A stretch of 64,000 nt of DNA from positions 19,975,020 through 20,039,019 of the forward strand of contig CM074189.1 of the NCBI GenBank assembly GCA_037179385.1, given 5' to 3'. The notes below the pieces were generated by a model that was given only the letters and a program-made list of their open reading frames with translations, ran no database searches and was not told the origin of the DNA. Every line of letters starts with the position of its first letter. Positions within the stretch are counted from its first letter, which is position 1. Both the position numbers and the translations under genes were made by a program. Origin of the DNA: Holothuria scabra. Lineage: Eukaryota; Echinodermata; Holothuroidea; Aspidochirotida; Holothuriidae. Shown one piece after another: positions 1-12,003 of the stretch.

Positions 1-60
1 TATATATAGTTATATTTATATTTAGATATATATATATATATATATACATAATATAAGTAA
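1..60. repeat. AT-rich simple repeat
   Basis: The window opens with a run of TA/TTTA units (TATATATA-type microsatellite). No coding content is visible. Confidence 0.8.
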
Positions 61-109
61 GTCCACGTATGCTCCATGTAATATAAAAGAATAAGTAGAA
101 AACACCACA

Positions 110-1018
110 AATATGACAATATTAGAGCACATACAAGATAAGAAAAACGTATATTTCAAAGACACCTGTCTTCGTCATCAGCGTCAATGCGGAGTGAAGA
201 AAAATTTAGAAACAACAAGAAACAAAACAAAAACAAACAAAAATACAAATCCTATCGAGAATGTTAAACAGAACTTGCTTCCCTGTAAACCACAGGAGGG
301 AAGTCGCTCAAAACACCAAGATCTTTGTTTAGGCCGCCGGTATGTGTTGACAGTTTTAGCATCCATTTGTTTTCGGATTTAAGCCTTTGAGTGACAGATG
401 GGTAATTAGAATTGGGTAGGATACATCTTAAATTAGACAAAGAGTGGTTTGAGTTACTAGTGAAATGTTTGGATATAGGATAATTTAATGATTTGTCTAG
501 AATAGTTTTTTGTGGTTGTTAAACCTCAGTCTAAATTTGGTGCCGGTCTGACCCACATAGTTGCCTTTCTCACACACGTTGCAGCACAGTAAATAAACTA
601 CATTAGCCGTGTCACAGTTTAAGGGAGGGGGACGGATGTTACAAGTAGTGCCCGGAGGGGTAAAAGTTTCGTCAGTGATAATGAAAGGGCACACCTGACA
701 CCTAGGCTTGCCACACTTTTTGTTGCCTGTGTTTCCAGCTGCACGAAGCCTGGATGATGTGAGGAGGGATTTGAGGTTGGGGGGTTGTCGTCTCGCAGTT
801 AAAGGGGGGTCTTCAAAGAGTTCAGAGATTGAACTATCTGCCCGAAGAATAGCAAAATCTGAACAAATACATTTATGTAAATTTTCTGTTTTAGACGAAT
901 AATCAAAAACAAGTGGAATACGTGCATTTTCAACTATAGTTTTGTAAGACAGTAGTTTGTCCCGGTTGTGACCGGAAGCCTTGCTGATTCCCGCTTTTAT
1001 AACGGGTAGGGGTACTCA
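110..1018 (-). mobile_element. Penelope-like element fragment A (3' part, GIY-YIG end)
   Basis: Read on the - strand, a frame stays open from a TGA near 1018 down to 496. It carries the post-RT linker seen in Penelope-like elements, then Cys-rich pairs (KCGKPRCQVCPF) and the GIY-YIG-type core NVVYLLCC ... NYVGQTG ... RLRFNNH. One frameshift near 513 moves the reading to the next frame, which continues to about 270 with SKHFTSNSNHSLSNLRC and the typical terminal block KSENKWMLKLSTHTGGLN. The remainder to about 110 looks like 3' untranslated sequence. The reverse transcriptase domain is missing, so the copy is 5'-truncated and dead. Known of the family: Penelope-like elements pair a telomerase-related RT with a GIY-YIG endonuclease. 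The assignment rests on motif recognition. Confidence 0.75.
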
Positions 1019-1262
1019 TTATTGGACATTATCACAATACAAGAGATAAATTACATTGTCCGAATGGCAATTAAAACAACAGGCCTCAAGATGATGTTTG
1101 ATACCTGGTAGAGGTACCAAAGGTGAAGGGACAAGGGGCATGCAAACCAGACATTTAGGTTTATTACATGTTTTATTGCCATTATTGGGTTTGAGAATCT
1201 GTGGAAGGGAGGGAGGTACGAATGAATAAATAAATCGTCCCCTAAGCAGACACGGCTGTTGC
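1019..1262 (-). mobile_element. Penelope-like element fragment B (short)
   Basis: On the - strand a frame reads NNGNKTCNKPKCLVCMPL followed by CHSDNVIYLLYCDNV. This is the Cys-pair block and the start of the GIY-YIG domain of a third, different Penelope-like copy. It breaks off exactly where fragment A begins (near 1018). Upstream it joins fragment C near 1262. Only about 80 codons remain. Confidence 0.6.
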
Positions 1263-2110
1263 TGTTTTGAACAATGTGAAGGGGGTTGAAAAATGCAGCC
1301 ACCAATTATCCTTGGAGATTCTGATCGATGGACCTAATGTGCTCGGTAACTTGGTCCACGACGCGGTGCTTGGTCTCTCCAACATACAACGAGTTATAAC
1401 TCCCACAAGCTTAAATATGAACTATATTCGAGGAAGTGCAGGAAAATCGGTGTTTGACATTGAATCTATTGCCGTTAGGGCCTGACATGTCGACGAGATT
1501 TGGTTTGTCAACGACCGGGCATGCATTACACCTCGGACGGTTACAGGGATAGGTACCGGGATGTCATTGAAGTCAGTTTGTGGGTGGACAGCCCGAAGCA
1601 AGTGGTTTTCTAAATTTTTCTCAACTCTGAAAGCAGTAATGGGGGGTTCCGGGAAAACATCACGAGTTAAAAGGTCCTGTCGTAGTGACTCTACATTTTT
1701 GTAGATAGTGCGTACAATAGGACGGACCGAAGGGTGGTATGAAATAACCACAGGAATATCTAAATTGGTCCCACCTTTGGTTATTCTCAAAGGCTTCCTC
1801 TCTCCTAGTTCCTTGAATTCTGGGTGGGGCATTAGTTAGGATTTTGGCAGGGTACTGGCGTTTTTGTAAAAAGGAAAAACTTTCTTCAGAGGCAGTGGAG
1901 AATTCAGAATACTCCGAACATATTCACCTGGCTCGCAAGAGCTCGGAATATGGAATAGATATGGTGCAAGACTTCTGATGGTTGGAAGGGTACAATAGGT
2001 AGTTATGCGAGTCTGTGTGTTTAAAGTGTAGGTTAGAGGTAATTTGCGGTTGGAAATGGACAGTTTTAGGTCGAGAAATACAACAGAGGAGTCCGAGACA
2101 AAAAAAAAAA
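1263..2110 (-). mobile_element. Penelope-like element fragment C (RT end to GIY-YIG)
   Basis: This fragment on the - strand covers more of the element. The 5' part (about 2110-1920, in two frames) reads VFLDLKLSI and TDSHNYLLYPSNHQKS...SIPYSELLRAR, the end of a Penelope-type reverse transcriptase. The middle (1832-1550) reads DIPVVISYHPSVRPIV and ENHLLRAVHPQ, the linker. After a frameshift near 1548 the frame gives CNRPRCNACPVV and the endonuclease core SLYVGETKHRV ... TEHIRSID, interrupted by one in-frame stop near 1410. It is a decayed pseudogene. Differences from fragments A and B show that the three are separate insertions or families, not one repeat unit. Confidence 0.72.
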
Positions 2111-5100
2111 AACAGAAAAAATGCAATAACGTAATAATTATTTAAATAATCCATAACCCATCTACCTTAATTTATACAATCAGTGAATTTTATTGAGACC
2201 TGTTTACAATGACTTCCTTCATGTCCACGATGGTGAACTGCTGGAGTAGCGTTGATCTTGGTTTCACGTAGGCAACTTGCAATGGTTAACGTGTTAATCT
2301 GAAGGACGAAGAGTAAAGAACTTAAGCTTTTACAAAGCAGAGATCATCTACAACGAGGTGACGTCATTTCTATCTATGCCGCTTAGAACACAGTGGGAAA
2401 TAGCGTTACGTACCCCAAGATGGGAAATGACAAAGGCTGTAGGAGAAGGGCGGAGCTAGCGATTTCGGTCATGGGGCGAAATGACTTTGAGGGGCGCAGC
2501 TCTTTGAAAGGTAGATACCGATTGAGCCTTTATCCCATAGGCCAACATATAAGCCAACTTTCTAGATGGTCCAAAATATCTTTCACTACAGAACTTGCAA
2601 AGTTGCATACAAAGAATCGAGTAATTTAAAATTTAGTGATTCACACCTGCAGTTCATGCAAAGTACCCACCTCAGTTTAAGGTGTTGTGTAATGTGTTGC
2701 ATGTGGGTTACAGCAGTGTCTCGGCCTAGGATCACAAACTTAACTCTGTGCATGTAACACTTTCTTAGGTGCCCGTAGTAAGAATCTTTCGCATTTCTCA
2801 GTGGCCAATTTGTTTGGGTTTTAGCATTCCACAGATGCATTATAGTAGCCTCATTGTGCCAACAGTTCTTCCCTGCTGTATTTCGACTAACAGGTTTAGG
2901 GGCTGGTATGTGCAAAAAGGCCTGCCCAAGCTCAAGTCTGTTTAGATACTAATTCACTCGATAGATTGTATGCCTTACCTTCAGTTTCAGTAAAATGGAG
3001 GGAGGCGGTAGGCGGTTCACTATCTGACGTTACCTAAAATGCTTTGCTTTTCGGGAATAGAACCCATCATGTCAAAATATGCATGATTGAAACAAAAGCT
3101 TTTAATTCCACACTTTTGGAGGAATGTGAGTCGTTCTCAAAATGACGTTTTAGCGGGTTTTTTTTTATAAACCAGCTAGACCGGTTTCTGTACTTGGTCC
3201 TATACGGTAGAACGTCATCAGTGGTAGCCTTTTCACAATGGCGGAATTTGTCATGAGAGTTAGTAATGCATCTGAGAGCACATCTAACAGAATATCATTG
3301 TACCTTTCCTCTGTTTCTACCGACTTCGGGTATGGGGAACCCTTTATTTAGAAAGCAGATCTTTCAGATTTGGTGCCATTTCATTGGCAACCGTCGGATA
3401 TTTGGGAGACAGGCGGTACTTTATCTAAGCTCGCTTTTAGGTGCAATATTTGAGTGAAGGTTATTTTGAAAACGAGTAGTGGTGGTATTTTAATTTTCTC
3501 AAAAATGAAGAGGTACGCCCTGTGTTTAGGGGCAATGCCGTTAGTGGGTGAGGCAAGTATAATTTCTGGTGAAAGGTTTCTCTGTAAAAGAGTTCCCTTT
3601 TTCTAGAAAGTCGGTTTGTATCCTGAATATAGTTTAGGGTACTTACGCAAATCCCTTTTTATGAAGCATTTGAATGTGGCATGTGGGTATGCAGAGTAAC
3701 GATCGGGGTCGTTGAAAAGTTCTCTCGAGCGCACGGTATTGACTTTGGCGTAATGGAGACCGCTTGATTAAAAGTTTCACCTTTTAGTAGATTTTATAAT
3801 CTAGGAAGGTTATCTTAGTCTCAGAGATTTCCATTGTGAGTTGCAGAGAAATGATGGATTCTATCCATTATCAACCACTTAAGTCGGAAGTTAAGGTACC
3901 GTTCTCATAAGCAACATTGAGAAATGCCCTCGTTTTTGTTTTGAAAGATGTAGCAGTCTCATCCTGCGTATCAGGTCTTTCATTGAGTAAACTACTACGT
4001 TTAGGCTTCTACGGCGTTTTTATGAACATTAAAAGCTGAAAAGGGTGCTGATATTCCATTTGAGTCTGTAGGGATGGGGGTCCTCAACTGTATAGTGGCT
4101 CCTCCACTGCCTCCCTTCACCATTTTTAGGACGGAACAATCCATTGATGAATTACTTTGTTCTAAAATCACGACTGCAAGCTCACATCATTTACTTCCAG
4201 ACCTAAAAATTCGAATTACAAAAAATTGTGGACGGTTTGTTCTTTTTACTTGGGTCCCAAGTTGTGACATGGCGATTTTGGCCCAAAATTTATGCTTTAT
4301 GCTTCTTTTCATATGACGCAACGTTTGGTTTGTCTTAAAATGAAAGTAACTTTCAATCGTGGGTGTAGGAAATACTTAAAACATCCCCATAATCGACTTC
4401 TATTGGAACAAATATGGGTTTCAGGAGTATCGCGGGATACCAAAAAAATGTTTTCACATTGATTCCATATAAAGGTCTCTTTGTACATAATACATAGGTC
4501 ATGAACAGTTTTATATTAAATAGTAATCAAAATTAGCTTAAAAACAAAGAGAGGTTCACATTTCTACATGGTAACGTTGAATATCACACCTTTTGTTCGA
4601 TTCCGATTCCACGTTTAAGCTGTGCCCCACCTATGTAAGGTGCGAAGGTATCATCAATTACACAGGAAATGATACTTCTTTTTCTGACACTGTTATCATC
4701 GTGCTCAGCAGGGAACGGCATATGCAATCACTTGAGCCAGCTGAGTTCCTGTGTGCACAGTGCATTTTCTACAGCCCCACCCCCCCCCCCCCAAAAAAAA
4801 AAAGAATAATGAGGCATTCTAATGAAGTAATTCAGAAAAAAATAAAATGTTTGAACGGAAATAAAGTATTTCCTTCAAAAACAGTAAATAAGTTTAATGT
4901 ATAACAATTAAGCAAACATGCATTACTTTGTGTAAAACACATTTTGCGCGCACGTATGAAATCAAGTTATAACTTCAAAATGCCCACTTTCCCTTAATAA
5001 GGTACCGCATATAATGTGCACTCTCGTGTATGTCATTTCACTTCTAAGATGAAAGGAACGTCTCGACGACAAACTCGAATGTGGCTTTCTTAGGTTTATA

Positions 5101-5178
5101 TCATTTCTGCCTTTCGGATATCTGGTTGTTTCAGTGAACACAAGGCAATCATACACTGGAAACCATTCTTACACGACC
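2111..5178. other. Gene-free stretch
   Basis: No exon with flanking splice sites, no protein family and no RNA gene was recognised. The stretch holds one hAT-like remnant (2448-2528) and a C(14)A(11)-type mononucleotide tract near 4780-4803. The longest open frames (about 100 codons) show no family resemblance. Confidence 0.55.
2448..2528 (+). mobile_element. hAT-like terminal fragment
   Basis: The segment GGCGGAGCTAGCGATTTC and what follows (GGTCATGGGGCGAAATG...GAGGGGCGCAGCTCTTTGAAAGG) lines up with the 5' end of the complete hAT-type element at 12703. Only about 80 bases are shared and no matching right end was found nearby, so this is a truncated relic. Confidence 0.45.
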
Positions 5179-7053
5179 ATTCCTATACTTTATCACACAC
5201 AAAATGTGCCGTAAGGGTAAGGTACTGCTTTCGAATAATTCTTCTCTTCCATCCCTAAAAGTAGGCCTATGTCTTGCCGCTCACCCTGCTCATGATAAGT
5301 GCCATTGTAGAACGATTTTTCGACAAGTCCCTCTTTCACTAGTTGTCACTGGTATCCGGCCGGATTTGTAAAATGTCCACAAGGTCCGGATTTAATGCGT
5401 TTCTGCTTCTGCTTTGCGGTTTAAATATTTTGAGAGATCTACTAGTATTATTTGAATTTTGACTACGAAATGTATTGATGACTGAACAAATACTGCACTA
5501 TTTTGCATCTAAATACCACTGAAAACAGGAAAATTTGTTTCTTTGGTAGTATTTATGTCAACTTCAAAGTCTCCAAAAATATTAAAAACGAGTACTTTGA
5601 AATTTTTCATGCTCCCCAAAAAAGAAAATCCTGAAACGTAGGCCTGTATAATCAGTTCAAAATTTTTGTCAAACATAGCACCATTTTACATCTAGGAAAT
5701 TTAACGCAAAAAAAGTTTCTCAGAGGGGACACAACTACTTTTGGTTTTCCTATTGAAGCAGAAATTTATTCAAATATTGCAGCATTTGCAATCTACTTTC
5801 TGTGGTTTAACCGGTAGGTGAAAAGGTTGTATATCTGTGGCTATTGAATGGATAAAATAAACTTCTACTCGAAACATGCAAAATGCGCCTTCTCACTCCA
5901 TTTTTCGAGTCATTTTTGTCGTTATTGTTATGCAACAAAGAGAGTAATAATTCAAATCCTTTGTAGATTATCATTATTTATTTAGTTTTTTTTGCTTGAG
6001 GCAGTGTCAGTAAACGCAGAATAAGGTCAACGGCGTTAGGAGGAAAAAACATCCCTAGGATAATGTCACACTTACCCATGCCTATTTACTCCAAGGGGAT
6101 GAAATACCATGTTGTGTTCCTCGTTATTGTGCTGTCATTGTCAGTTACATCAGGTGATTTCAACAACGAAAGAGAAAGAAAACATGCTGTTTCGGTTAGT
6201 GTTTCCAAAGCTTTCGTGATTCCATATCAGTGGCGTAGCCAAAATGTTTTAAGATTCATGTACCCAGCCTTGAAATACGAATCTCATGTCTGCCACTTCT
6301 AAAATAATGAAAATAAAAAAATCAATGTATGAAAAATGGTAATACATACACTTTTAAGGGGCCCAAAATCTGGGAATATCCGATCTGTGGCCTGGGGGAT
6401 GTGACCAATGGGAACTGGTATCTCCCTTTCCCTTGGGAAAAATTGTAAACTCAGGAGGACGTAGATTGCAAATGCTGCAATATTTGAATAAATTTCTGCT
6501 TCAATAGGAAAACCAAAAGTAGTTGTGTTCCCCTCTGAGAAACTTTCTTTGCGTTAGATTTCCTAGATGTAAAATGGTGCTATGTTTGACAAAATTTTGA
6601 ACTGATTATATAGGCGTACGTTTCAAGAATTTCAAAATACTCGTTTTTAATATTTTTGGAGACTTTGAAGTTGATATACATACTACCAAAGAAACAAATT
6701 TTCCTGTTTACAGTGGTGTTTAGATGCAAAATGGTGCAGTATTTGTTCAGTCATCAGAACATTTCGTAGTCAAAATTCAAATAATACTAGTAGATCTCTC
6801 AAAATATTTAAACCGCAAAGCAGAAGCAGAAACACATGAAATCCGGACCTTGTGGACATTTTACAAATCCGGCCGGATACCAGTGACAACTAGTGAAAGA
6901 GGGACTTGTCGAAAAATCGTTCTACAATGGCACTTATCATGGGCAGGGTGAGCGGCAAGACATAGGCCTACTTTTAGGGATGGAAGAGAAGAATTATTCG
7001 AAAGCAGTACCTTACCCTTACGGCACATTTTGTGTGTGATAAAGTATAGGAAT
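5179..7053. mobile_element. Fold-back element with ~600-bp inverted arms
   Basis: Bases 5179-5796 and 6461-7053 are inverted copies of each other with few mismatches and small indels. Landmarks: ATTCCTATACTTTATCACAC at 5179 pairs with the end at 7053, and GTAGATTGCAAATGCTGC at 6461 pairs with 5779-5796. A 664-bp loop (5797-6460) separates them. No transposase is visible. The layout fits a fold-back or long-TIR non-autonomous DNA transposon. No clear target duplication was found at the outer ends. The right end stops a few bases before the larger palindrome at 7061. Confidence 0.7.
6099..6302 (+). other. Signal-peptide-like short ORF in fold-back loop
   Basis: The ORF begins MKYHVVFLVIVLSLSVTSG, a textbook secretory signal shape (basic start, hydrophobic core, small residues). 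A potential splice donor (CAG/GTGATT) follows directly at about 6152. The rest of the frame runs into sequence starting CAGTGGCGTAGCC, which looks like a transposon terminus, so the full 67-residue ORF is unlikely to be a real protein. It may be a captured first exon or chance. Confidence 0.2.
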
Positions 7054-8037
7054 TAGGCATCATTAAACGTTACCAAGTCACTGTTGCTTGAATGAAAATA
7101 GGTAGGCGGTGGCATTATCTGCATGAGCGACGGAAGCGGACGGGGCGGGGGGGGGGGGGGGCTGGGCCCCAAATTTTTTCTTTATGAGATTTTGGGGGCA
7201 TGCCCCCCAAACTGAATGTCGCAAAAATAAATTTTTCAAAAGCGCTATAGGTCTATTTGGGAATTAACACGTTTAAAGTTAAAGGCATGTTCTGGTGGTT
7301 TTTTGCCTATGTCTTGTAAGAAAAATGAAAATATTCCACACCACGTCCTTCAAACCCTATCACAATACCATTTTCCTAACTCAGGATATCTCACTTTAAA
7401 GATTGACTATTTTTGATAAAAAATACCTCTACTTTTCAACAAAGCCACAGAAAGTTGAAAAGCAGAAAATTTGATACTGTTGGAATGTTTGGATATCTTT
7501 TCCTGTGGATCTAGCTTTACCCTTTGCCCCCTAAAATTATTGATAAGTATGTTTCTCCTTAATCAAATTCCATACTTCCCGATTCCATTCTCGTCCCTTA
7601 ACTCTCTCCACTCCTGAATTAAATTCATAATTTAGAATCCTTAATTTGAATATGATTTTTGACCATTTTGGAGCCTTTCGCTGAGCTCCCGGGGCTTCGC
7701 CCCCTTAACCTCTGCTAGGGCTTAGGCGCTGGACCCCACCAGGATTTCTGAAGGGCGCCCCTGTAGTCTTGCTCTCGCGCAAAACCGGACGCCTTACGGC
7801 GTCACCATTATGTCGGCTGCCGAAAACTTGTGGCCCTCAATAAAAAACATCTTATGATCTGATACAACATTTATGCAGTCCCTTGTTTCAATTTTGAATT
7901 TTTATGCGTTCTTAACGCATATCAGGCTTATATCAGTAATTAGACAGAGCATCTTTGTGCTGTAGAGTGGAATTAAAGATCGCAGATACTTTGAAGTACT
8001 GCTCTGTTAGGTTTCTAAAACCTTTTTTTCTGCTTTT

Positions 8038-8442
8038 TTAAGTAGCTCCCCTAATTTTTAAAAGGGTGACTGCCGTACTTTCCAGCTCCTCTGGACATCT
8101 TTGCTCTTGTTGGAAGACAAGAGCTTGGTTAGCAAGCGTTACTATCCTCCCCGTCAGGAAATTTGGCAATGTCCTCCCTGTTGCCAGTTTTTCGGCTTTC
8201 TCTGGTTTCTTCTGTTGTTCTGAGACGAGCCTTCTTAGCATTTCAGCAGCTTCATGAGCCTTGCCTCTGCTGGGGAGAACACTCCAGTCCAAAGGGCTTG
8301 GAAACCCTTCCTCCAAGCGGAGCGCCCTGATCTGTTGACGCGGAGCGTAAGGAAAATTTTGAACAATCAGGCTCCCAGACAGCCGGAAATGGCATTTTTC
8401 ATGGCTAAAGCCCAGGGGCCCGTTCCACAAAGAGTTACGCAC
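8038..8442 (-). pseudogene. ORF-like segment conserved in both palindrome arms
   Basis: On the - strand, 134 codons end with TAA at 8038. The frame includes EEGFPSPLDWSVLPSRGKAH, EQQKKPEKAEKLATG and TLPNFLTGRIVTLANQALVF. The same frame is intact in the right arm (12004-12378, + strand) with only a few amino-acid differences. The first ~10 codons here come from the inserted 106-bp MITE and are not original. The family was not recognised; charged, helix-prone composition suggests a fragment of a transposon protein rather than a host gene. Confidence 0.3.
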
Positions 8443-8522
8443 GATCTTAAGTTTGATTTACTGTTGACTTAAGTATGGGGAATCAAACTTAAGATTGTGC
8501 GTAACTCTTTGTGGAACGGGCC
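8417..8522. mobile_element. 106-bp palindromic MITE, copy 1
   Basis: The ends are perfect inverted repeats, GGCCCGTTCCAC and GTGGAACGGGCC, and pairing continues inward through AAAGAGTTACGCAC. It is flanked by CCAGG at 8412-8416 and 8523-8527. The other palindrome arm has the empty site with a single CCAGG, showing a 5-bp target duplication. A second copy of the same length lies at 34152-34257. Confidence 0.8.
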
Positions 8523-10454
8523 CCAGGTCACACTACAGCAATATTAGACTCTGCAGTCTGCTCAAATCATCTTTACAAAATCAAATTTCACTCCCTCTTT
8601 AATAAGACCCGTAATCTTTGCTCTTCTCGTTTACTCCCTCTTTCTGCGTTCAGGGCGGCCACAAATAGAGGGCTTGAGATTTTGAAGAGTTATAATGGCT
8701 AATCGGCTCGGATAAAACATTTTAAACATTGGTGGGAGAATGATATCGCCAGAAGAAACTTTGCAAAGTCTACAGCAATATCGGATCGGAATTTTCTCTG
8801 AATTTTGTGAGTTTTACTTACATCTCCTCCATATTTGGTCGCAAAAAGACAAAAAATTTGCAAACCTGGGTAATATGATCTGTATCGCAGGACTAAGAAA
8901 ATTTAAGTTATACTAATTATGCCGTGACGTCACATCCTCAGACAACTTTTATCTGATGCGCGTAGTCCCACAAATGCTGTTTGTAAATGTGACGTCACTT
9001 GAAATAAAATTTTTGCCAGGAGTCTGTAAGTTTATGTATACGGGGCACCATCATCAGTTGGTGTGGAGCGTTAGCAATTTTGGGAAAATTACGACCCCGC
9101 AGTTGGCCGGTGACAGTTTTTTTTTTTTTTTGGGGGGGGGGGGGGAAGCCGTCCTAGGACAGAAAACCCCGGTTATTCACTCAGCTTTTTTGGTATCATA
9201 TTAGCTGAAGTTGTCCGTGATGCAACTGAAACGGACACTGTACATGCATGTAAGTACAGAGATACATAGGATTTTGATGAGGTTTTATGCAAACGGACAC
9301 CAACCGCGCACACAGGAGCAGAGAGTTGACACTCCGGAGACTATACATGCACGTTAGTGCAGAGACGCATGGAATTTGGAACTCAGGTATTGCGATGTAA
9401 CAGCAGGCCTGTCGTATAGATATACGTAAAAGTTCAAGGCTTTCTCGGCTTAGCAGTTAATTTATTATCTGACAAAACGACAAAGTCTCAGGCGTTATTA
9501 TGCTTTTACATGACAGGTGTTGTAAATTTACAGTTGTTTACTGGTTTGTTTTTCTGATTTTGTTCCCCCCTTTTTTACAAGCTATTTTTTATGATTTCAA
9601 CATGAGTGATTTTTCGAATAACACGGGTACAAGATCGGCAATACAATGGATACTGCGTTTCGCTCGGTAAACAGACTTGGCGCGAGCATTTGGTCGTCCC
9701 ACAGTCGTAACAGTAGTAACACCGGCTTTGATGGCGAAAATGTACCCTACTGCGTATCATGCCTCAGAATAAATGACAAGCTCTTGGGCAATTCACTTGA
9801 ACACCATCCCGTTTTTCCATGTTGGCAATTGAAGACGTCCGAGCACTTTTTTCAACCTTCGCCAAAATATTTTACCATTTTTGAAAAAATTTTTGCAAGA
9901 TTACCGGTAGGCCTACTGTATGGAATGGGGCTCGGGAAAACTTTTCTCATAAGCTGCCCGAATGTGTCGCAAATCTTTGTTATCGTTTTCACTTTCCTTG
10001 AAAATTTTACTTTGAATATAGCTTTTTTTTTTTTTTGTGGAAAAAATTTGAAGGTATTCAAATAATTCGCTATCCGGGTATTGTGTTGCACAAGATTTAA
10101 AACAGGTTGAAGATGATGATTGTTTCTTTTAAAAGAAACGCTTCCCAAGTGTGTCGCGACAATTTATTTCTTTAATTTTTTCGTACATATGGTACTATGA
10201 CTGGAATCCTTTTCTGATTTTTGGGCAAATGTTTGGAACAATTCGGATATTCGACCATTTCGGGCATTGTGTTGTGGAAGACTGTGAAGTAAAGCTCACG
10301 AATAATGGCTCTTTGCACTGCTCGAATGTGTAGCAACGAACTTTCGTAATCTTGTTGATTTTCATGAAAATTTTACCACGACTGTATGTTTTTTTTTTTT
10401 TTTGTTGTTGTTTTTCGGACACATCCTCTTATAATTTGGGCACAATTGGGTTAC

Positions 10455-10560
10455 GTTAGGTTGGGTTAGATGGAATTTACTGCCCAGTTTCTAAGGATAT
10501 GGTTCAAGTCGCGCCGGCCACTGCTTTTTTTCCAGTTGTGGCTCACGCTTGGGTTTTTCC
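10455..10560 (+). mobile_element. tRNA-derived SINE, copy 1
   Basis: A tRNA-like head (TTAGATGGAATTTACTGCCC) is followed by a box-B-like GGTTCAAGTCG at 10501-10511. The family body (GCCGGCCACTGC...TCCAGTTGTGGCTCAC) comes next. It matches the other copies in this window. Confidence 0.55.
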
Positions 10561-11248
10561 TTTTTAAACCATGCCAATTTTTGTACATCAATTGGCTGTC
10601 GGAATTTTTCCCAAATTTCTGCCCGCATTTTTGCCCGCATTTTTTTCCAAGTTCCTGCTCGAATTTTAGTTCTTGCAAATATTTGGGGGAGGGCAGTCTG
10701 CCTCCATAGAGCCCGCTTCTTACCCCTATGGTAGTACATAGATTAATAATAATTGGCCTTTATTTCTCTAAAATGTCGAAAAGTTTATGCACCACAAATC
10801 ACAGGCGCACGGAAGACATTTCACTAGTGGGCAGAGTGTGCCTGCTCTGAAAATTTTGCAAATTGAACTGATTTTCCCTTTTTACCACGATAGCACCCAA
10901 GCCGTATGAATGAATCCTCCCCAACAGAAACTATGGAGAAAGACATTTAAACCACAAGTTAAAACGAAGAGAGAACAGGGTGAAGCAGATGATGGTTTGG
11001 GTCAAATTGTGTGCGATGAATATTTCTCTTACCATATGACTTCTATTTCATATTCAACAATATGAGTTGTTCAGCTAATAAGGATTTTACCATGTTGGCA
11101 AGCGCTGCTTTCCCCCGCACTGCCCATTGCACTGTCCTCTTGCCCTGTTGCCCTGAAAATACAAGTGTCGGTGTCCTGAAATTAAGCATTTTCCCTGCTC
11201 TGTGAAGGCTGAAGCCCCTACACCCCATGCCTCGTATGCACCAAGTTC

Positions 11249-11296
11249 ACACACACACACACACACCCACACACACACACCCACACCCACACACAT
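11249..11296. repeat. (CA)n microsatellite
   Basis: CA repeats with occasional CCCA interruptions lie directly beside the inner end of the right palindrome arm (11297). Apparent Cys/Val-rich ORFs on the other strand come from this repeat. Confidence 0.9.
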
Positions 11297-12003
11297 AATT
11301 AACTGCTAAGCCGAGAAAGCCTTGAACTTTTACGTATATCTATACGACAGGCCTGCTGTTACATCGCAATACCTGAGTTCCAAATTCCATGCGTCTCTGC
11401 ACTAACGTGCATGTATAGTCTCCGGAGTGTCAACTCTCTGCTCTTGTGTGCGTGATTGGTGTCCGTTTGCATAAAACCTCATCAAAATCCTATGTGTCTC
11501 TGTACTTACATGCATGTACAGTCTCCGTTTCAGTTGCGTCACGGACAACTTCGGCTAACATGATACCAAAAAGGCTGAGTGAATAACCGGGGTTTTCTGT
11601 CCTAGGACGGCTTCCCCCCTTCCCCCCCCCCAAAAAAAAAAAATGTGTCACCGGCCAACTGTGGGGTCGTAATTATTCCAAAATTGTTAACGCTCCACAC
11701 CAACTGATGATGGTGGCCCGTATACATAAACTAACAGACTCCTGGCAAAAATTTTATTTCAAGTGACGTCACATTTACAAACAGCATTTGTCGGACTACG
11801 CGTATCAGATAAAAGTTGTCTGCGGATGTGACGTCACGGCATAATTAGTATTACTTAAATTTTCTTAGTCCTGCGATACAGATCATATTACCCAGGTTTG
11901 CAACTTTTTTTTCTTTTTTTTGAGACCAAATATGGAGGAGATGTAAGTAAAACTCACAAAATTCAGAGCAAATTCCGATCCGATATTGATGTAGTGTGAC
12001 CTG

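Larger units (their letters stand above)
7061..9462. repeat. Left arm of large imperfect palindrome
   Basis: This arm is the inverted copy of segments within 11297-17741. Matching blocks are: 7061 to about 7267 with about 17531-17741; 7522 to about 7715 with 14262 to about 14450; about 7715-8411 with about 12003-12702; and 8523-8544 plus 8770-9462 with 11297-12000. In the best-kept part (about 8061-8340) only about 3 differences in 280 bases were seen by eye. The arm holds an ORF-like segment (8038-8442, - strand), a 106-bp MITE (8417-8522), and 237 bp absent from the other arm. The duplication is recent, or else an assembly of diverged haplotypes. Confidence 0.75.
9463..11296. other. Spacer between the large palindrome arms
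   Basis: This 1.8-kb stretch is unique within the palindrome. It holds a SINE fragment (10455-10560), several short T- and A-runs and a CA microsatellite (11249-11296). ORFs up to 139 codons occur (for example 9646-10065) but show no recognisable domain. Confidence 0.55.

Noticed and set aside
113..382. 89-codon ORF on the + strand
   Set aside because: It lies antisense to the C-terminal coding and 3' region of Penelope-like fragment A and shows no family features.
5179..7053. Fold-back element as a pair of solo LTRs
   Set aside because: The arms are inverted, not direct, so LTR structure does not apply.
9646..10065. 139-codon ORF in the palindrome spacer
   Set aside because: No recognisable domain, T-rich low-complexity end, and an overlapping antisense ORF of similar length; likely chance.
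11087..11296. Cys/Val-rich ORF on the - strand
   Set aside because: Its composition comes from translating the (CA)n microsatellite.
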